A DNA stretch of 64,000 nt, taken from the NCBI GenBank assembly GCA_965261695.1, contig OZ253474.1, positions 5,394,001 to 5,458,000 of the forward strand, written 5' to 3'. Under the pieces are notes generated by a model. The model did no database searches, was not told where the DNA came from, and saw only the letters and a list, made by a program, of their open reading frames with translations. Source of the stretch: Bin5 sp965261695 (GTDB taxonomy: Bacteria > Chloroflexota > Anaerolineae > Caldilineales > Caldilineaceae). Shown one piece after another: positions 27,215 to 36,708 of this stretch (positions are counted from its first letter, which is position 1; every line of letters begins with the position of its first letter). A program made the translations under genes and the position numbers.

Positions 27215-28930
27215 ATGAGAAGGCTCACACTGGTAGCTTCCCTGTTCATCGTAGCGGCCGTGTTGCTCGCCGCCTGCGTCGCCCCGGCGCCTGCCGAGCA
27301 GGCCACCGAGATGGAGGAGCCACAGGCGGCGCCGGAAGATCAACCCGAGACGGAAGTATTGGCCTCGACAGATTGGTATGATCCTGCTTCAGTCGGCGCG
27401 ACATGGATCAACCTGTGTCCCAACGATCCGCCGCGCTATGGCGGCACGATCACCAGTTCGGCAGCGGCACGAGGTTTAGCCGGTTCCGGTTGGGTTTCGG
27501 ATACCGACGATCCCTATATATTCAACCAATTGGTTGAGGCCCAGGCCGGCACCTATGCCATCGTCCCGGAGTTGGCAGAAAGCTGGGACATCTCGGATGA
27601 TTACCTGGCCTATACCTTCCATCTGAGGCAAGGAGTCCAGTTCCACGACGGGAGCCCTTTTACCGCCGAAGATGTCAAGTACAGTTGGGAGGTGTACGCG
27701 CATCCTGACAGTGCCAGCGGCCACAGTGGCTCGCTAAAAAACCTTGTTGGGGCCGAGGCGTTCCAGACGGGCGAAGCAGAGGAGATCTCAGGCTTGATGG
27801 TGATCGACGATCACACGATACAATTTCAATTCCTCACGCCCGAACCGAATTTCCTGCGCAACCTTCCTCCCAATGAGAACATCTTCAGCAAGGAGTCGAT
27901 CGAGGGCATTCCCTTTGCCGAGGTCGGGACGACGATGGAAACGATCGGCACGGGACCCTTCAAACTGGCCGAGTTGGTGCCCGATCAGTATTACGTCCTC
28001 GAACGCAATGAGGACTACTGGGCTGGCCGGCCCTACCTGGATCGAATCATCTTCCGCTTCGGGATTCGCGATAGTATGGCGACCTGGGTGGCCGCGCTCG
28101 AGGCCGGCGAGATTCACGTCGGTGCGCAGGCAAGTGGCACTGAGCGCCTTCGCATGGACCAAAACCCGGACATTGCGCTCGTGGGAGCGCCATTCGGAGC
28201 CATATTCATTCGGCCCAACCATAACAACCTGCCTGACAAGCGTGTCCGGCAAGCCCTTTTGTATGCACTGGACCTGAAGGCGATCGAGGAAGGCATCTGG
28301 GGGAATGAAGCGATTGTCTACGATTGGTACATGTTCGATCCGAATGGGGTATGGATGAGTCCCGACATTTCCCTTTACCCCTACGATCCACAGAAGGCCA
28401 AAGACCTGCTCGCCGAGGCAGAATGGGACGCGGAGAAGGAGCTGGACCTCCTCTTCTACTATGGGGACGATATTCACAAGCGGGTCACGGCGGCCATGCA
28501 GCAGTTCTGGGCTGACGTAGGCGTGAAGGTTAATACGCAGTATGTCGACATCCCAACTGTGATCGAAAGGGTCTCCGCGACCGACGACTTCGACATGGTG
28601 TACGGCTGTTGCGCCCCCATGGTGCCGGAAGACTACTCCGCACGATACAAATGCGACACCTATCCTCCGTCAGGCCCGAACTCTCCCCGCTACTGCAGCG
28701 AGCAGTATGATGAGCTGGCATTTGCGACGATGACGGAGTTCAATCCTGAGAAGCGAACGCAACTCTTCTACAAGATCACCGAGATGGCGACTGAAGACGT
28801 GATTGACATGCCGTTCTGGCAACAGGACCGTCGCATGGCCATTCGGTCTGATCTGTGCAACTACCGCTTCTTCCTGTCACTCTCGGCTTATGCCGACCAG
28901 CTGCCGCATACCTGGTATCTCAAGGAGTAG
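27215..28930 (+). CDS. Peptide/oligosaccharide ABC transporter, substrate-binding lipoprotein (family 5)
   Basis: This 571-residue exported protein has the lipobox LLAAC after a signal peptide, then an acidic linker. Family 5 marks are PELAESWDISDDYLAYTFHLRQGVQFHDG and FTAEDVKYSWEV. It captures peptides or sugars outside the cell. AAGGAGG precedes the ATG. It heads a locus of two permeases, PhyH enzymes, a GH4 glycosidase and a mannonate dehydratase-like gene, so the ligand is probably a glycoside or oligosaccharide rather than a peptide. Confidence 0.9.
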   Translation: MRRLTLVASLFIVAAVLLAACVAPAPAEQATEMEEPQAAPEDQPETEVLASTDWYDPASVGATWINLCPNDPPRYGGTITSSAAARGLAGSGWVSDTDDPYIFNQLVEAQAGTYAIVPELAESWDISDDYLAYTFHLRQGVQFHDGSPFTAEDVKYSWEVYAHPDSASGHSGSLKNLVGAEAFQTGEAEEISGLMVIDDHTIQFQFLTPEPNFLRNLPPNENIFSKESIEGIPFAEVGTTMETIGTGPFKLAELVPDQYYVLERNEDYWAGRPYLDRIIFRFGIRDSMATWVAALEAGEIHVGAQASGTERLRMDQNPDIALVGAPFGAIFIRPNHNNLPDKRVRQALLYALDLKAIEEGIWGNEAIVYDWYMFDPNGVWMSPDISLYPYDPQKAKDLLAEAEWDAEKELDLLFYYGDDIHKRVTAAMQQFWADVGVKVNTQYVDIPTVIERVSATDDFDMVYGCCAPMVPEDYSARYKCDTYPPSGPNSPRYCSEQYDELAFATMTEFNPEKRTQLFYKITEMATEDVIDMPFWQQDRRMAIRSDLCNYRFFLSLSAYADQLPHTWYLKE

Positions 28931-28989
28931 CGGAACTCTCTATTCTCGTGTTGCATTGACGACTGCGGCGTAGAAGGGATGGCGCTCCA

Positions 28990-29047
28990 GGCATTGCCCC
29001 TCCCTTTCGGTAGGCCATCTGTGTGGCGCCGGGAGGGAGGGGATGCC
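28990..29047 (+). promoter_or_regulatory. Long hairpin between binding-protein and permease genes
   Basis: CCCCTCCCT pairs perfectly with AGGGAGGGG, and an outer GGCAT pairs with ATGCC, around a 28-base loop. It sits about 60 bases after the binding-protein stop and lacks a T run. It probably protects the upstream message or limits read-through into the permeases. Confidence 0.6.
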
Positions 29048-29157
29048 ATGTAGAGAAGAGGACGTATGCCAAGACGACGAACGGGAAAGAACGCATGACC
29101 GTGAGTTGACGGTTTGCCTGCTGCAGTAACGGTGCGACACGACTCTCGAGGTAGACA

Positions 29158-30138
29158 ATGCAGAGGTATCTTCTTCGGCGACTCATGCTTGCCCTGCCTG
29201 TACTGCTGGGCATCACGGTCGTTACGTTCACGTTCACCGAGTTGGCTCCCGGCGACGCTGTCTCGTCCATGGTTCTGTCACAGATAGACCAGTCCCAGGA
29301 GTTGCAGTTGGACGTGGAGGCTTTGCGGGCCAGGTATGGGCTGGACAGGCCGGCCCCAGTGCGCTACTTGAGTTGGCTGCGTTCGATTCTGACCGGCAAC
29401 TTGGGTAAACGCATCATCACACGCGAGGATGTATCAAACGCCATTGGGCGGCGCTTGCCAGCAACGCTGCAACTGATGGTAACTTCGTCGGCAATTGCGC
29501 TCATCGGCGGCATATCCTTAGGCATCTTTTCTGCAGTAAGGCAGTATTCGTGGGCCGATTACTTCTTCACCGCCTTCGTATTCATAGGCATTTCGATTCC
29601 CAACTTTTTTGCCGCGATTGCGGTCCTCTACATTTTCGCCGTTCACTTGCGCTGGCTGCCGACCAGTGGCTACTCTACCGTCACCTTGACCGAGCCGGGC
29701 TTTTTCTCCTCCTTTTTCGATCGTCTCAAATACCTCATCATGCCGGCGGGCGTGTTGGCGATTGAAGGCATGGCGAGCTACATGCGCTACACGCGGGCGA
29801 GCCTGCTGGAGATTCTACGCGCCGATTATGTCACGGTAGCACGCAGCAAGGGCCTGCGCGAGCGAATGGTGATCTACAAGCACGCTTTCCGCAACGCCAT
29901 ACTTCCTGTGATCACCATCGCGGGTTTGCAAATCCCCGGGCTTTTTGGCGGCGCTTTGATCATTGAAACGATTTTCGATTGGCCAGGGTTGGGCAGATTG
30001 TACCTCCAAGGGGTCGCCGCACGCGACTATCCCTTGATCATGGGTCTGGTGCTGATGTCAGCCGTCCTCATTGTCCTGAGCAACCTGCTGGCTGATCTGG
30101 CGTATGCAGTGGCCGACCCGCGCATCCGGTATGAGTAG
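29158..30138 (+). CDS. ABC transporter permease, DppB type
   Basis: This 326-residue membrane protein starts MQRYLLRRLMLALPVLLGIT, the usual DppB opening, and has the EAA loop ARSKGLRERMVIYKHAFRNA. Its last part reads ADPRIRYE. It pairs with the DppC-type permease 52 bases downstream to form the channel. No ATPase genes follow. Confidence 0.92.
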   Translation: MQRYLLRRLMLALPVLLGITVVTFTFTELAPGDAVSSMVLSQIDQSQELQLDVEALRARYGLDRPAPVRYLSWLRSILTGNLGKRIITREDVSNAIGRRLPATLQLMVTSSAIALIGGISLGIFSAVRQYSWADYFFTAFVFIGISIPNFFAAIAVLYIFAVHLRWLPTSGYSTVTLTEPGFFSSFFDRLKYLIMPAGVLAIEGMASYMRYTRASLLEILRADYVTVARSKGLRERMVIYKHAFRNAILPVITIAGLQIPGLFGGALIIETIFDWPGLGRLYLQGVAARDYPLIMGLVLMSAVLIVLSNLLADLAYAVADPRIRYE

Positions 30139-30190
30139 GACGATCGCAGGTTGGAATTTGACGATTGCGCTTTCACCTTAGTGACAATTC

Positions 30191-31111
30191 ATGACTGCAG
30201 AGACCAACGACAGTTCCTCCGGCTCAAGTACAGTGCAAGTCGCCGTGGCCGCGGCGCTGCCAGAGCGGCGTTTCCAGACGCTGCGGCGTTTCGCGAGGCA
30301 CAAATTAGCGGTTGTGGGGGCGGTATACATTGTGATTGTCGTGCTCATGGCCTTTCCTCTCGCGTCCGTTGTGGCTCCCTTATCTCCTATCCGCGGGGAC
30401 CTCAAAGCGGTGGGCGTTCCCCCCGACCGAGACCACTTTCTGGGCACGGATCTCAACGGTCGCGATCTCTGGAGTCGGGTGGTGTACGGCGGGCGCGTAT
30501 CGATGTCGGTCGGGTTGGTTGCGGTGGCGATCTACCTCAGTATCGGCACAGTGCTTGGTTGTGCGGCTGGCTACTACGGCGGCAGGGTTGATATGATCAT
30601 CATGCGCATTACCGACGTCGTGATGTCATTTCCCACGCTCATCATCCTGATCAGCATCGTCGCTATCGTCGGTCCCGGTCTTGTGAATGCCATGTTGGCG
30701 ATTGGGCTGATCAACTGGACCAGCATCGCGCGGCTGGTACGCGGTCAGATCCTGGCCATACGCGAGATGGACTTCATCACGGCGGCCGAATCGATAGGGC
30801 TGCGCAAAGGGCGAATCATCATCAAACACGTGCTTCCCAATGTGGTGGCTCCCCTTGTGGTCGCCGCCAGCTTCGGGGTGGCCGGCGCAATTCTCACTGA
30901 AGCGGGTCTGAGTTTCCTTGGTTTGGGCGTGCAGGCTCCGACGCCCAGTTGGGGTACCATGATCAATGAAGCCCGCTCAATCCACATCGTCGAAAACATG
31001 CTCTGGCTCTGGATTCCGCCGGGCGTGATGATCACAACCTGTGTGCTGTCCATCAATTTCGTCGGCGACGGCCTGCGCGACGCGCTCGATCCACGCATGT
31101 TGGTGCGCTGA
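30191..31111 (+). CDS. ABC transporter permease, DppC type
   Basis: This 306-residue membrane protein has the DppC layout: a cytoplasmic N-terminus, the FARHKLAVVGAVYIVIVVLMA helix, FLGTDLNGRDLWSRVVYGGRVS and the EAA loop ESIGLRKGRIIIKHVLPNV. It ends GDGLRDALDPRMLVR. The ribosome site is weak. It should form the channel with the preceding permease. The two usual ATPase genes (dppD, dppF) are absent from this locus. Confidence 0.92.
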   Translation: MTAETNDSSSGSSTVQVAVAAALPERRFQTLRRFARHKLAVVGAVYIVIVVLMAFPLASVVAPLSPIRGDLKAVGVPPDRDHFLGTDLNGRDLWSRVVYGGRVSMSVGLVAVAIYLSIGTVLGCAAGYYGGRVDMIIMRITDVVMSFPTLIILISIVAIVGPGLVNAMLAIGLINWTSIARLVRGQILAIREMDFITAAESIGLRKGRIIIKHVLPNVVAPLVVAASFGVAGAILTEAGLSFLGLGVQAPTPSWGTMINEARSIHIVENMLWLWIPPGVMITTCVLSINFVGDGLRDALDPRMLVR

Positions 31112-31175
31112 CGAGGCAATTCGGATAGATTCAACCGGCCAAAGCGCCGGAAACTGGCCGCCAAGGAGACACAAG

Positions 31176-32042
31176 ATGATTACGCCACAGCAGAATGCGC
31201 GCTTCCAAACGTTTGGATTCATCCACCTGCCGCAGCAGTTCTCGGCTGAAGAGATGGAAGCGGTCACGCGCGAAGCAGACAGTATGTGGGAAGACCAACG
31301 AGGCGGTGGACCGCCGACCGGTCAGAATCAGGTCATCATCGACATCGTAGAAAAGGGTGAGGTGATGACAAAAATGCTCGTCGATGACCGTATATGGGGA
31401 ACTGTCGAGGCTCTGTTAGGGCCGGGGTTTGTCTGGAACGGTTCCGGCGGCAGCCTCTCCTTTTCAGGCGTGACCGGCAAGGGCGTGCATCACTGGCATA
31501 CGGACCGACCCAACGAGCCACACGCCAACACATACGGCTTCCACCTCTACCTGGACAAGGTCACAGCCGATACGGGGGCGCTGCGTGTCATTCCTGGCTC
31601 GCACAAGCCGTCCCTCCACGACGAGCTCCTCTATCTCAACGAGCAGGCCGACGATACTTCCATGAGACTTTTCGGGCTTGGCCCCACCGACATGCCCGGC
31701 GTCGCTATAGAGTCCGACCCAGGCGACATCGTTTTCTTCAGTCAGAAGATCTACCACGGCGTATACGGCATGCAGTCAGGCCGCCGCTTCCTGAAGTTGC
31801 GATTTGCCGGCAAGCTGGAGACGGATGAGCAGATCGTCTCCTTCATGCGCTACAATAGAAGAGGCCATATCTTCCGTCCTGACGACGCGTATGTTACAAG
31901 CGATCACCCGCGCATCAGGGCAATGGTTGACCCGCTGTTGCAGTTGGCGACCCGCACCGAGGCGGAACGTGAGCATTTCGACGCCCTGGGCGCGCAGGAA
32001 GACAAATATGATGTCTACCCGAGTCGGGAGATGCCCGCCTGA
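31176..32042 (+). CDS. Phytanoyl-CoA dioxygenase family protein (PhyH 1)
   Basis: This 288-residue protein is a 2-oxoglutarate/Fe(II) oxygenase of the PhyH type. It opens FQTFGFIHLPQQFSAEEMEAV. The iron ligands HxD are in HHWHTDRPNE, and a distal His is in KIYHGVYGM, with the 2-oxoglutarate Arg soon after (QSGRRFLKL). AAGGAGAC precedes the ATG at 31176, 64 bases after the permease gene, so it is in the same operon. The likely role is hydroxylation of a small organic substrate; which one is unknown. Confidence 0.88.
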   Translation: MITPQQNARFQTFGFIHLPQQFSAEEMEAVTREADSMWEDQRGGGPPTGQNQVIIDIVEKGEVMTKMLVDDRIWGTVEALLGPGFVWNGSGGSLSFSGVTGKGVHHWHTDRPNEPHANTYGFHLYLDKVTADTGALRVIPGSHKPSLHDELLYLNEQADDTSMRLFGLGPTDMPGVAIESDPGDIVFFSQKIYHGVYGMQSGRRFLKLRFAGKLETDEQIVSFMRYNRRGHIFRPDDAYVTSDHPRIRAMVDPLLQLATRTEAEREHFDALGAQEDKYDVYPSREMPA

Positions 32043-32172
32043 CGCGCCTTCTCACCCTGCTTGAGCGATAGCACAGTCACAGGCCCGGCGTTCTCATTGA
32101 ACCCCCCAGTTGTCGGCATCCTTGGACAGACAAACATGCCGCACGGCACGTTTATCGCCATGAAACGCTCAA

Positions 32173-32690
32173 ATGATAACCGAGCAACAATTGGGAACGA
32201 CGATATACGATCCGGACAACAGTTTCAATGGATACACGTGGCCCGGCTTTGGCCACAGTGATTTGAACTGATCGACGTGAACGGCAACCGTGTACATGCT
32301 TGCAACATCACTGGCAGACAATTCCATTGCTTCGATCTCTTCGAAAGTGGTAAACTTTTCCTCCAGGAAGCGGGTGCCCTATCGAAGGGCGGGCACTTCA
32401 GGACATGGGAAAACATCTGTGACGTAGAGCCGGTCTGCGACGATGCGCCATAAGACGGTTTCCGTTACCGCGGCCCCGCACCATCCCCCTGACACAAGGC
32501 AACACGATTTCATGTGGGCAAACAGTGCTTGCCGCACGGCGAGACCGTTTGGAAATACACGGACGAATATTATTAGGGCGCGACTCAAGGCCAATGCGGC
32601 GCCGCCGCTAACTTCTACCCGTAGCGCTTCGCCCGGCTGGGTGCGAACCTGGAAAACGCCCGGGACGAGGCCGATAGAGAGAAAGAAGAG
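32173..32690 (+). pseudogene. Decayed arylsulfotransferase-like gene remnant
   Basis: From an ATG at 32173 one frame reads GTTIYDPDNSFNGYTW and stops at 32269. A shifted frame continues with ELIDVNGNRVHACNITG and LFESGKLFLQEAG and stops near 32451. Later fragments include LPHGETVWKYTDEYY. These phrases resemble the start, the LIDxxGNVVH strand and the GETVW strand of arylsulfotransferase (ASST)-like beta-propellers. Several stops and shifts occur within about 500 bases, so it is not a functional gene. The family name is tentative. Confidence 0.45.
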
Positions 32691-32696
32691 GACTCC

Positions 32697-33995
32697 ATGG
32701 CAAAGATCGCTTACATTGCAGCAGGCAGCACAACTTTCGCACCGCGCTTCGTGGCGGACATCATGACGCGCCCGGCATTGGCGGGCTGCACCTTGTCACT
32801 GATGGACATCGATCAGGACAATTTGGACGTCATCACAGCCCTGTCCAAGAGGCTCGCCAAGCAGCTTGACGTACCCATCGTGATCGAGCCTACCTTGGAT
32901 AGGCGCAAAGCACTCGATGGCGCCGACTACGTCATATCGACTGCTACTGCTCTGGGAGGCCGAGAGGCGAGGGTAATCGAGCGCAAAATCATGCTCAACT
33001 ATGGCCTGGATGTGTCCTCAGGTTGCACCACCGGTCTCGGCGGAGTCTTCCGCACCATGCGCTATGCACCCCTGATGTTGGGCATTTGCCGTGACATGGA
33101 GGAACTCTGCCCCGACGCCTGGCTGTTCCACTATGCCAACCCAACCACGACAGTGCCGCTGCTCATGAACGAAGCATCACCTGTCAAGAGCATGGGCCTT
33201 TGCCACAGCGTGCAGCATACGGCCGAGACCCTGGCCGGCTACATTGACGCGCCTTACGAGGAGACCGGGCACTGGGTGGCCGGCGTCAATCACCAGGCCT
33301 GGTTCCTCCGTGTCGAGTGGAAAGGCGAGGACGCCTATCCGCTGCTCATTGAAAAGATGCAGGACCCCAAGATATATGATAAGGACATCGTACGGTTCGA
33401 GATGATGAAGCACTTCGGGTACTTCCTGACTGAGTCGAGCGGGCACAACGCGGAGTATGTACCTTACTTCCGAAAAAGTCCTGAACTGATCGAGCGTTTC
33501 ACACCTGGCATCCATGCTCTTACATGGCAGGAGAGGGAGATCGAGCGGGAACCCGAGCGACGAGCAGAACTACGCGAGAAAGCCTACGGCGATAAACCGC
33601 TGGATGTCTCCAGAAGCCCGGAATACTGCGTTGGTATCATCAATGCCATGGAGACCAATGAGCCTTTCCGGTTCAATGGCAATGTTTTCAACGATGGCAC
33701 GATAACGAACCTGCCGTCTAATATCGTCGTGGAAGTGCCCTGCCTCGTTGACAACATGGGGATCCATCCATGCTTCGTGGGAGATCTGCCGCCCCAGTGC
33801 GCTTCGCTGAATGCTAGTCGCAGCGCCGGCGATCCGCTGGCGGTCAAGGGGACACTCGAGGCGAATCGCAAGGCGATCGAGCAGGCCGTGGCACTTGATC
33901 CGCTCACTGCCGCTCTGCTTACGCTCGATCAGATCCACGAAATGGTAGAGGAAGCCTTCGTTGCGCTGGCGGAATGGCTGCCCGTGTTAAAGTGA
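32697..33995 (+). CDS. Glycoside hydrolase family 4 enzyme
   Basis: This 432-residue NAD- and metal-dependent glycosidase has the GH4 marks: the Rossmann start KIAYIAAGSTTF, HYANPTTTVP (Asn at the substrate), GLCHSVQHT (metal-binding Cys) and GVNHQAWFL (metal-binding His). GH4 enzymes cleave by oxidation-elimination and accept alpha-galactosides, alpha-glucosides or galacturonides. It lies between the sulfotransferase remnant and the PhyH-Nudix gene, in the same direction as the transporter. Specificity cannot be set from the sequence. A second GH4 gene occurs at 55 kb. Confidence 0.9.
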   Translation: MAKIAYIAAGSTTFAPRFVADIMTRPALAGCTLSLMDIDQDNLDVITALSKRLAKQLDVPIVIEPTLDRRKALDGADYVISTATALGGREARVIERKIMLNYGLDVSSGCTTGLGGVFRTMRYAPLMLGICRDMEELCPDAWLFHYANPTTTVPLLMNEASPVKSMGLCHSVQHTAETLAGYIDAPYEETGHWVAGVNHQAWFLRVEWKGEDAYPLLIEKMQDPKIYDKDIVRFEMMKHFGYFLTESSGHNAEYVPYFRKSPELIERFTPGIHALTWQEREIEREPERRAELREKAYGDKPLDVSRSPEYCVGIINAMETNEPFRFNGNVFNDGTITNLPSNIVVEVPCLVDNMGIHPCFVGDLPPQCASLNASRSAGDPLAVKGTLEANRKAIEQAVALDPLTAALLTLDQIHEMVEEAFVALAEWLPVLK

Positions 33996-34081
33996 GAGAC
34001 CGAGCCGGCATACCGGAGGCTCCGAATTAACGCATATGGCAAAAGGCCAACCCTGAAACCTTCATTGCCTGGAGGCAAATG

Positions 34082-35284
34082 ATGACGATGACTTCGACCC
34101 TCAGCGAGCAACAGATTGCCGACTACCACGAAAACGGCTATCTGATTGTCCGAAATATCCTTTCGAGTGACGAAGCCGACGAGTGGCGTGAAGTCGTCCG
34201 CCACCATGCTCTGATCGATGCCTACCCCCCCACGCTCAAATACCCGGAGCCGGCTAAATACACGATCAGCGGTAACAAGCTGGCCGAGCCGGGACTGGCC
34301 CCGATTGCCGAACACCCGGACGTTGTCGATGCCGTTGAGGGCCTGCTCGGCCAACCGGCGCATCTGGCCGCATTCGTCACCTATGTGCGTACGCCGGGCA
34401 ATCTGGGCGGCCCCGCGCACTGCGACTACAAGCGATGGCGGCCGGTCGGCTCGTCGATGAACTGGCTGTTCGCCATTATCCCGCTCACCGATTTCGACGA
34501 GGAATTCGGTCAGTTTCTGGTTTCCCCCGGCTCGCATAAACTGACCCAGGTCATCGACAAGTCCGCGCGCGTGCTCGACCTGACCCGCCCCGACCCTGAG
34601 CAACTGGCTCCCTTCATCGATCCGGAACTCAAGACCGGAGATTTGCTGCTGGTGAACCAGCATACATGGCACCTGGCCCCAACCGGTACAGCTAAGGAAG
34701 ACCGATGCGGCGTTTTCCACAAGTTCTGCGCCGCCAATGCGCCGCCCGCAGCGGGCTACTATCCCTACAATACCGCCGCCCGCAACGCCTTGAGCGACGC
34801 TGGCAAACGCCTGATCCCCGTCTGTTTCGACAAACCCCTTACCACGAGCCGCCTGCTCATCGAGCGTCCCTCCCCCGCTGAGACGCAATTCCTCCTGCTG
34901 CGCGACGAGGAGAATGACCGTTGGGAGCTGCCCGGCGGCCAAGGATGGGAAGAAGAGGGCACGGGAGGCTGGGACGTGGGCGCACGCATCGCCTCTCTCC
35001 AAGCCCTCACAAAGGAGCAACTCGGCGTCGACATTCCCTGGATGACCTATATCAAAGATGTCGAAATGGAGGATGGTATCTGCCGCGTCTACGCCTATTC
35101 GGATGTGGGAATGACCTCGGCTTCATTGGCAAGTGGCAACCACGGCTGGTTTGGGCAGGACCGTTTGCAAAGTCTCCTCGGTGAGAGCCACTATATCTGT
35201 CGGGCGATACGAACTTGGCAACGGGGCGACCTTGTTCGCGGCAAAGGCAAAGCGTTCCATCAGCACAAATGCCAGTTTGACTGA
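34082..35284 (+). CDS. PhyH dioxygenase fused to a Nudix-like domain
   Basis: This protein of about 400 residues has two parts. Residues 1-255 are PhyH-like: QQIADYHENGYLIVRNILSS, HxD iron ligands in PAHCDYKRW, distal His in QHTWHLAPTG and the terminal region FHKFCAANAPP. Residues 280-385 resemble a Nudix fold: FLLLRDEENDRWELPGGQGWEEEG, then a long helix and ALTKEQLGVDI. The REUxEE core of the Nudix box is degenerate, so hydrolysis is uncertain. GGAGG lies six bases before the chosen ATG at 34082; an ATG one codon earlier is possible. Confidence 0.75.
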   Translation: MTMTSTLSEQQIADYHENGYLIVRNILSSDEADEWREVVRHHALIDAYPPTLKYPEPAKYTISGNKLAEPGLAPIAEHPDVVDAVEGLLGQPAHLAAFVTYVRTPGNLGGPAHCDYKRWRPVGSSMNWLFAIIPLTDFDEEFGQFLVSPGSHKLTQVIDKSARVLDLTRPDPEQLAPFIDPELKTGDLLLVNQHTWHLAPTGTAKEDRCGVFHKFCAANAPPAAGYYPYNTAARNALSDAGKRLIPVCFDKPLTTSRLLIERPSPAETQFLLLRDEENDRWELPGGQGWEEEGTGGWDVGARIASLQALTKEQLGVDIPWMTYIKDVEMEDGICRVYAYSDVGMTSASLASGNHGWFGQDRLQSLLGESHYICRAIRTWQRGDLVRGKGKAFHQHKCQFD

Positions 35285-35458
35285 TTCGGCTCCCTTTTGG
35301 CGGCTGGTGGGACCGCCTGTCTCCCAAGAGAGAGTCGTAAGACGCGGCCTGTTCTCAATCCCCTCTCTATTGCATCAAGAGAGCGCGTTCTTCATCGTCA
35401 CTTGGCCGCGCATCGTGGAACGCAGTTGAACAGTTCCAACCGAAAGGAGGAGGGCGGC

Positions 35459-35503
35459 TTGCCCATGGCGATAGCCGGGCTTTACGCCGCCGAAACTCGA
35501 TGA
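35459..35503 (+). other. Possible leader peptide overlapping the mannonate dehydratase-like gene
   Basis: GGAGG at 35446-35450 is eight bases before a TTG (in frame with an ATG at 35465). The frame encodes only about 14 residues and ends in a TGA that overlaps the ATG of the next gene (ATGA). The next gene has no ribosome site of its own, so it may depend on translation of this short frame. Confidence 0.4.
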
Positions 35504-36525
35504 AGCTGGCTATGTCCGCAAGGATCGACGACGAGTCTCTGACATTTGCGCGGCAGTTGGGCGCCACCCACGTTGACTGCGGAGGGCAGACACTTCTCGC
35601 CGCCGACAAGGGCTACTACGATTTCCAGACCCTCTTGCTTTTGCGGCAGCGGATCGAGGATGCCGGCCTCCATTGGGCCGTACTCGGGGGCGTCCCGCAA
35701 GACTGGTTCGACAAGATCAAGCTTGGCCTGCCCGGCAGAGACGAGCAGATAGACAACTGGTGCAAGACGCTCAGAAACATGGGGGCCGCCGGCGTGCCCG
35801 TTCTGGGCTACTTCTTCTCGCTGCGCTGCGGAGACGGCAACTATGGCTTGCGGACTTCCAAGACGACGCGCGGGCGGGGCGGCGCAATCGTGCCCAGCTT
35901 TGACTACGACCTCGTGCAAGGCGCTACCCAGGAATACTGGGACCCGCCCATCAGCGAATCTGTGCAAATGTCAGAGGAGCAGATGTGGGACAACCTCACC
36001 TATTTCCTCAAGGCCGTCATCCCGGTCGCGGAGGAGGCGGGCGTGAAAATGGCCCTCCACCCGGACGATCCGCCGATCTCGCCCATCGCCGGCGTGGCGA
36101 GGATCATGAGAAGCCATGACGCTTTGAAACGGTTTATCGAAATTGTGCCCAGCGACTGCAATGGCCTGTGGTTCTGCCAGGGCACGATCTCAGAGATGCC
36201 CGGCAATGTGCTCGACGCGATCAGATATTTCGGCAGTCGAAACAAGATCTTCTACGTGCATTTCAGAAATGTGACCGGCACCGTCCCTGCGTTCTCGGAG
36301 ACTTTCATCGATGAAGGGCACGTCAACGCGCTGGAGGCCATGCTCACATACAAGGAATTAGGCTACGCGGGCGCACTGATGTACGATCATGTGCCGGGCC
36401 TGGTCGTTGACCGGGAAGGCAATCATGCCTCAATTGCCTTCGCAGTCGGGTATATGAAGGCGCTGATTGACACTGTAACCGGAGAGGCCGGCCAGTATCT
36501 CCTGGCCCAGCGCAATGCGGCATGA
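35500..36525 (+). CDS. Mannonate dehydratase-like protein (UxuA family), copy 1
   Basis: This 341-residue TIM-barrel protein shares the UxuA landmarks ALHPDDPPISPIAGVARI, WFCQGTISEMPG, IFYVHFRNV and TFIDEGHVN. UxuA enzymes dehydrate D-mannonate to 2-keto-3-deoxygluconate in glucuronate breakdown, using a metal bound by His, Cys and Asp, which are visible in these segments. The gene lacks its own ribosome site and may be coupled to a short leader frame. A paralogue at 61.8 kb shares the same motifs. The exact sugar acid is unproven. Confidence 0.85.
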   Translation: MKLAMSARIDDESLTFARQLGATHVDCGGQTLLAADKGYYDFQTLLLLRQRIEDAGLHWAVLGGVPQDWFDKIKLGLPGRDEQIDNWCKTLRNMGAAGVPVLGYFFSLRCGDGNYGLRTSKTTRGRGGAIVPSFDYDLVQGATQEYWDPPISESVQMSEEQMWDNLTYFLKAVIPVAEEAGVKMALHPDDPPISPIAGVARIMRSHDALKRFIEIVPSDCNGLWFCQGTISEMPGNVLDAIRYFGSRNKIFYVHFRNVTGTVPAFSETFIDEGHVNALEAMLTYKELGYAGALMYDHVPGLVVDREGNHASIAFAVGYMKALIDTVTGEAGQYLLAQRNAA

Positions 36526-36708
36526 CTGCTCAGTTTCGCTCACGTCTTGCTGCACAGGCGGATCGAAATGGCCATCGTCTCACGGGCGGCGGCAATGAAG
36601 GAGATTCTATCAGAGAACTTGCCCCTTTGCCATGAAAAAAGAGCCCCCGCGAATGCGGTCAAAAAAAGATTGCGCCGTTGAATACCATCGCGGCGAAGGA
36701 GTGGCGCC

